From Tepidimonas ignava (GTDB taxonomy: Bacteria; Pseudomonadota; Gammaproteobacteria; Burkholderiales; Burkholderiaceae_C), in assembly GCF_004342625.1 (NCBI RefSeq), contig NZ_SMAH01000001.1, forward strand, positions 1 to 64,000: a DNA stretch of 64,000 bases, given 5' to 3'. Positions 60,605 through 64,000 of this stretch are shown here, piece after piece (within the stretch, counting starts at the first letter, position 1; every line of letters begins with the position of its first letter). The notes under the pieces are model-generated. The model worked only from the letters and a program-made list of their open reading frames with translations, had not been told where the DNA came from and searched no databases. The translations under genes were made by a program, and so were the position numbers.

Positions 60605-60819
60605 GACTGGACTATGACCCGCAGACGGATTCGCTGTACATCCACCTCAGCGATGCTCCAGCGCGCGATTCGTTGGAGGTGGGGGAGGGTGTCGTGGTTG
60701 ACGTGGGCGCGCAAGGCCAAGTCGTCGGCATCGACATCCAACATGCCAGCCGACAAGTCGATTTGCGTGCTTTGTCGGTGTCTCATTTGCCGCTGACCTC
60801 CGTGGCCTTGGCAGCCTGA
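60601..60819 (+). CDS. DUF2283 family protein
   Basis: 72 residues. LDYDPQTDSLYIHLSDAPA and VVVDVGAQGQVVGIDIQHAS are the DUF2283 pattern. The family is small, beta-rich, and often paired with a preceding small gene in toxin-antitoxin-like loci; its function is unproven. AGGAGG lies right before the ATG, which overlaps the stop of the broken partner. The partner being frameshifted may leave it an orphan. Confidence 0.87.
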   Translation: MRLDYDPQTDSLYIHLSDAPARDSLEVGEGVVVDVGAQGQVVGIDIQHASRQVDLRALSVSHLPLTSVALAA

Positions 60820-60835
60820 CGACCGCCCCCGACAG

Positions 60836-61684
60836 CTACCCCGGCCGGCGCGCCTGGGGGCACGGCAGGCGGATGATTTCGACCGCGCGCGCGTCCCGGG
60901 GCGAGTGTTCGTCCGGCAGGCAGGCGGCGCTGAGGGCGCCGCCCCAGACACAGCCGCTGTCCAGGGGCAGGACGTCGGCGCGCGCCAGCGACCCCAGCGT
61001 CGACCAATGGCCGAAAGCGATCGGGGTGCCCGCGCTGGCGCGCCCGGGCACGTCGAACCACGGCAGGTAACCCGCGGGTGCGCCATCGCGGCCGTCCTTG
61101 GTGGCGAACTCCATCTCGCCCGCAGGGGTGCAAAAGCGCAGCCGGGTCAGCGCGTTGACGATGACGCGCCAGCGCGGCGGGCCAACCAGGGCGTCGTCCC
61201 AGCGGCTCGGCTCGTTGCCGTACATCTGCGCCAGCCAGGCGTGGCGCTGGGTGGGGTCGCGCAGCACGGCGTGCACCTCGTCGGCCAGGGCCAATGTTTG
61301 CTCGACGCTCCAGCCCGGCAGCACCCCGGCGTGCACGAGCAACCACCCGCGCTCGAGCAGCGCCAGGGGGCGCGTGGCCAGCCAGTCCAACAGCGCGGCG
61401 CGGTCGGGGGCCGCCAAAATGTCGTCCAGCGTGTCACCGCGGTGGGGCGGGCGCACCCCCGCGGCCACGGCCAGCAGGTGCAGGTCGTGGTTGCCCAACA
61501 ACGTGTCGGCGGCGCCGTCCAGGCGCATCACGCGCCGCAACGCGGCCAGCGATTGCGGTCCGCGGTTGACCAAGTCGCCCAACACGATGAAGCGGTCGCG
61601 GCTGGGCGAGAAGCCCACCTCGTCCAGCAGGCGTTGCAGCATGGCGTCGCAGCCCTGGACGTCGCCAATCAAGTATAGTGCCAT
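60836..61684 (-). CDS. apaH: Bis(5'-nucleosyl)-tetraphosphatase, symmetrical
   Basis: 282 residues. It splits Ap4A to two ADP. Calcineurin-type metal motifs are GDVQGC (7-12), GDLVNRGP and LLGNHD. FGHWSTLG and GALSAACLP end the fold. ATG at 61684 is the family start (MALYLIGDVQGC). No ribosome site precedes it, and the divergent CNNM-type gene starts only 11 bases away. Confidence 0.95.
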   Translation of the reverse strand: MALYLIGDVQGCDAMLQRLLDEVGFSPSRDRFIVLGDLVNRGPQSLAALRRVMRLDGAADTLLGNHDLHLLAVAAGVRPPHRGDTLDDILAAPDRAALLDWLATRPLALLERGWLLVHAGVLPGWSVEQTLALADEVHAVLRDPTQRHAWLAQMYGNEPSRWDDALVGPPRWRVIVNALTRLRFCTPAGEMEFATKDGRDGAPAGYLPWFDVPGRASAGTPIAFGHWSTLGSLARADVLPLDSGCVWGGALSAACLPDEHSPRDARAVEIIRLPCPQARRPG

Positions 61685-61698
61685 GGGCGCGCATTATG
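61674..61698. promoter_or_regulatory. Overlapping -10 candidates between apaH and the CNNM-type gene
   Basis: TATAGT (61674-61679, plus strand) lies inside apaH and would start the CNNM-type message at about 61686. CATAAT (61698-61693, minus strand) lies at the start of the CNNM-type gene and would start apaH mRNA at about 61686. Both leaders would be ten bases or shorter, so leaderless translation is likely. Confidence 0.45.
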
Positions 61699-63033
61699 GA
61701 TATCTTGCTGATCGTCTTTTTGACCCTGCTCAATGGGGTGTTTGCCATGTCCGAGTTGGCGTTGGCGGCCAGCCGCCGGGCGCGCCTGTCGGCCCTGGCC
61801 GACGCGGGGGATAAGGGGGCCCGCACCGCGCTGCAACTGCTGGACAACCCGACGCAGTTTTTGTCGTCCGTGCAGGTGGGGATCACATCCATCGGCATGC
61901 TCAACGGCATCGTGGGCGAGGCGGCGTTCAGCGACGGGCTGGCAGACTGGTTTCGCGGTTGGGGGTGGTCCGACGTAACCGCCTCGGTGTCCGCGACGGC
62001 CATCGTCGTGGCGGCCATCACGTTCTTGACGATCGTCTTTGGCGAGTTGGTGCCCAAGCGCATTGGCCAGCTCTACCCGGAAGCCGTCGCGCGCTGGGTG
62101 GCGCGGCCCATGGCCGGTGTGGCCCGTGTGGCCAAGCCCTTCGTGCTGCTGCTGTCGGCCACCACCCATGCGGTGCTGCGCCTGCTGCGCATCGACACCG
62201 ACGCGGCCCGCACGGTGACGGAGGAGGAGATCCACGCCAGCCTGCACGAAGGCTTGGCTGCCGGCGTGATCGAGCGGCAGGAGCACCGCATGGTGCACAA
62301 CGTGCTGGCGCTGGACGACCGGCCGCTGAGCAGCCTGATGGTGCCGCGCGCCGAAGTCGAGTGGCTCGACGCCGGTCTGCCCCTGGCGCAGGTGTTGGTG
62401 CAGGCGCGCCACGGGGGACACTCGTGGTACCCGGTGTGCCGGGGCGGCTTGGACGATGTGCTGGGGGTCATTCACCTGTCGCACCTGATGGCGTTGGACG
62501 AAGCGGGTGGCCGCGAGGACGACTGGCACCGCGACGCTGAAGCTGCGGTGTTTGTGCCGGAGACCCTGACGGCGCTTGACCTGCTGGAGCAGTTCCGTGC
62601 CCGCGCCATGCGCATGGTGTTCGTGGTGGACGAGTACGGTGAGGTGCAGGGCTTGCTCACCCCGCTGGACTTGCTGGAGGCGATCACGGGCGAGCTGTTC
62701 AGCGCCGAGCCGCACGACGCGTGGGCGACGCCGCAGCCGGATGGGTCGTGGTTGTTCGACGGCGCCATGCCAGCGCACGAGTTCAAGTCGCGCCTGGACA
62801 TCGCGGCGCTGCCTGACGAGGAACACGACCGCTACGCCACGTTGGCGGGGCTGATGCAGACGGTGGCGGGGGATTTGCTGCAGGTGGGTGACACGGTGGA
62901 GGTGGCGGGCTGGCGCCTCACGGTGCGTTCGATGCAGGGGCGGCGGATCGACCGCGTGCACGCCGAGCGGGCGCCGAGCGCCGCAGCGCCGTCGCCACCG
63001 CCTGATCCCGATGGGCATACAGCCAATCCTTGA
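61696..63033 (+). CDS. CNNM/HlyC-CorC family membrane protein (DUF21, CBS)
   Basis: 445 residues. A DUF21 membrane domain (about 1-190; GVFAMSELALAASRR, FGELVPKRI) is followed by a CBS pair (about 205-335; LMVPRAEVEWLD, VVDEYGEVQGLLTPLDLL) and a CorC/HlyC transporter-associated domain (about 350-425). Such proteins act in magnesium or cobalt efflux and resistance. The last 20 residues are Ala/Pro-rich, and the gene overlaps the convergent LysR gene by 116 bases, so the stop may be a late one. ATG at 61696 fits the family start (MDILLIVFLTLLNGVFA). Confidence 0.92.
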   Translation: MDILLIVFLTLLNGVFAMSELALAASRRARLSALADAGDKGARTALQLLDNPTQFLSSVQVGITSIGMLNGIVGEAAFSDGLADWFRGWGWSDVTASVSATAIVVAAITFLTIVFGELVPKRIGQLYPEAVARWVARPMAGVARVAKPFVLLLSATTHAVLRLLRIDTDAARTVTEEEIHASLHEGLAAGVIERQEHRMVHNVLALDDRPLSSLMVPRAEVEWLDAGLPLAQVLVQARHGGHSWYPVCRGGLDDVLGVIHLSHLMALDEAGGREDDWHRDAEAAVFVPETLTALDLLEQFRARAMRMVFVVDEYGEVQGLLTPLDLLEAITGELFSAEPHDAWATPQPDGSWLFDGAMPAHEFKSRLDIAALPDEEHDRYATLAGLMQTVAGDLLQVGDTVEVAGWRLTVRSMQGRRIDRVHAERAPSAAAPSPPPDPDGHTANP

Positions 63034-63898
63034 ACGCGGCGGCTGCGGGTGACAGGCGCTTGCCCCGTGGGTACACCACGTGCCACTGGCGCAGCAGCGG
63101 AAAGCCCTGGACGTCCAATTGCACGAGCTCGCCCAGCGCCAGTTCGGCCACCACCGTGTGGGCCGACAGCACCGCCAACCCTAGCCCCCCGGCCACGGTT
63201 TGCTTGATGGCCTCGTTGCTGCCCACCTCCAGGCGGGCGCGCAGGGGCACCCCAAGTGCGTCGAAAAAGCGCTGCATGGTGGCGCGCGTGCCGCTGCCGG
63301 GTTCGCGCAGGATGAAGGGCTCGCCCGCCAAGCGTCGCGGGTCGATGGCGCGCTCGCGCGCCAGCGGGTGCGACGGGGGCGCCACCACCACCAGCGGGTT
63401 GTCGGCGAACGGTTCACACACCACGTTCCAGTCCTGCGGCGGCTGGCCCAGGATGTAGAGGTCGTCCCGGTTGGCGCCCAAGCGCTGCAGCAGCGTGTCG
63501 CGGTTGCCCACCACCATGGCCACCTCAATGCCCGGATGCGCCGCGGCAAAGCTGCCCAACAACTTCGGCACGACGTACTTCACGGTGGTCAGGATCGCCA
63601 GCCGCACGCTGCCCTTTTCGACGCCCTGCAGCGCGGCCATGTCCTCGGCCAAGCGGCGCAGCCGATCGTCAACGTCGACCGCCGCTTCGGCCAACGCGCG
63701 CCCCGCCGCCGTCAGGTAGATGCGCCGGCCGATCTGCTCGAACAGCGGCTGCCCCACCACCTCGGCCAACTGCTTGACCTGTAGCGACAGGGTCGGGGAG
63801 GCCAGGTGCAGGGCTTCGGCGGCGCGGGCGAAGCTGCCTTGTTCGGCGACCGCGCGGAAGATGCGCAGTTGGTGCAGGGTGAGGTGGCGCGGGTTCAT
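62918..63898 (-). CDS. LysR-family regulator, CbbR-like
   Basis: 326 residues. The winged HTH is at 5-65 (LTLHQLRIFRAVAEQGSFAR, LFEQIGRRIYLT), and the rest is a substrate-binding sensor domain. MNPRHLTLHQLRIF and GQPLFEQIGRR resemble CbbR/RbcR, which controls the Calvin-cycle cbb operon and usually lies divergent from it. The gene points away from the right edge, so a cbb gene could begin just beyond. The C-terminal about 25 residues are Ala/Arg-rich and overlap the CNNM-type gene on the other strand. Confidence 0.9.
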   Translation of the reverse strand: MNPRHLTLHQLRIFRAVAEQGSFARAAEALHLASPTLSLQVKQLAEVVGQPLFEQIGRRIYLTAAGRALAEAAVDVDDRLRRLAEDMAALQGVEKGSVRLAILTTVKYVVPKLLGSFAAAHPGIEVAMVVGNRDTLLQRLGANRDDLYILGQPPQDWNVVCEPFADNPLVVVAPPSHPLARERAIDPRRLAGEPFILREPGSGTRATMQRFFDALGVPLRARLEVGSNEAIKQTVAGGLGLAVLSAHTVVAELALGELVQLDVQGFPLLRQWHVVYPRGKRLSPAAAAFKDWLYAHRDQAVATALRRSAPARRARGRSAAPASNAP

Positions 63899-63900
63899 CG

Positions 63901-63945
63901 TTTATGAAGATAAAACAAAACGGTTTGAATATTTTACTTTTCAAA
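63901..63945. promoter_or_regulatory. AT-rich operator candidate upstream of the LysR gene
   Basis: The GC drops sharply here. TTTA-N6-TAAA (63901-63914) and TTTGAA-N10-TTCAAA (63924-63945) are inverted repeats next to the start of the LysR gene. LysR regulators typically bind such sites between themselves and the divergent target, which would lie past 64000. Confidence 0.45.
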
Positions 63946-64000
63946 AATGGATGTCGTGCCTACGATTCGCCTCAGCCCCGTCACGACGGGACAACGCAAC

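Overview
The window is about 64 kb of GC-rich, densely coded DNA from a betaproteobacterium, most likely a member of Burkholderiales (Comamonadaceae or a relative such as Tepidimonas or Caldimonas; this is inference from gene content and order, not a database match). Pointers are secB-gpsA behind grxC, infC starting on AUC, the thrS-infC-rpmI-rplT-pheS-pheT-ihfA run, darP back to back with pmbA, trmJ-cysE, a class II PPK2 (pap), and a CbbR-like LysR gene. Most of the window is core chromosome.

Region by region: 0-3 kb has the cut-off end of an AAA-ATPase-like gene, a cardiolipin synthase, and a GTP cyclohydrolase I gene followed by a blue-light (BLUF) sensor. 3-9 kb has gpmA-ctpA-moeB divergent from rhodanese-grxC-secB-gpsA. 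9-16 kb is cofactor synthesis: panCB (pantothenate), nadCA (NAD) and thiC under a TPP riboswitch, interrupted by a small DUF4160/DUF2442 pair whose DUF4160 member is frameshifted. 16-18 kb is aceA (isocitrate lyase) behind an unusual set of inverted repeats. 18-26 kb is the translation cluster ending in ihfA. 26-31 kb is sugar phosphomutase, glycosyltransferase and waaA (lipopolysaccharide). 31-43 kb is TolC-type efflux, repair (mutS), suhB, trmJ-cysE, mog, darP/pmbA, murI, yqeY and rpsU.

43-52 kb looks like an accessory insert: a gene-free stretch, an aromatic-type aldehyde dehydrogenase, a complete branched-chain-amino-acid-type ABC transporter (livFGMH plus binding protein), a divergent AraC regulator, then another gene-free stretch. 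The genes probably import and oxidise an aromatic acid or aldehyde under AraC control. 52-64 kb returns to core genes: pap, argDF with a duplicated 3' end, DUF3579, rpsT, a fatty-acid desaturase, rhlE, a broken small gene with its DUF2283 partner, apaH, a CNNM/CorC-type membrane protein, and a CbbR-like regulator facing out of the window.

No rRNA, tRNA, CRISPR array, complete insertion sequence or prophage was seen. The best leads are: a palindrome family (core TCTTMTATAAGA) at both aceA and the argD/DUF3579 gap, placed next to the -10 element each time; the folE-BLUF gene pair; the accessory catabolic insert; and two small gene pairs each broken by what looks like one missing base. I did not find a clearly new multi-gene system.
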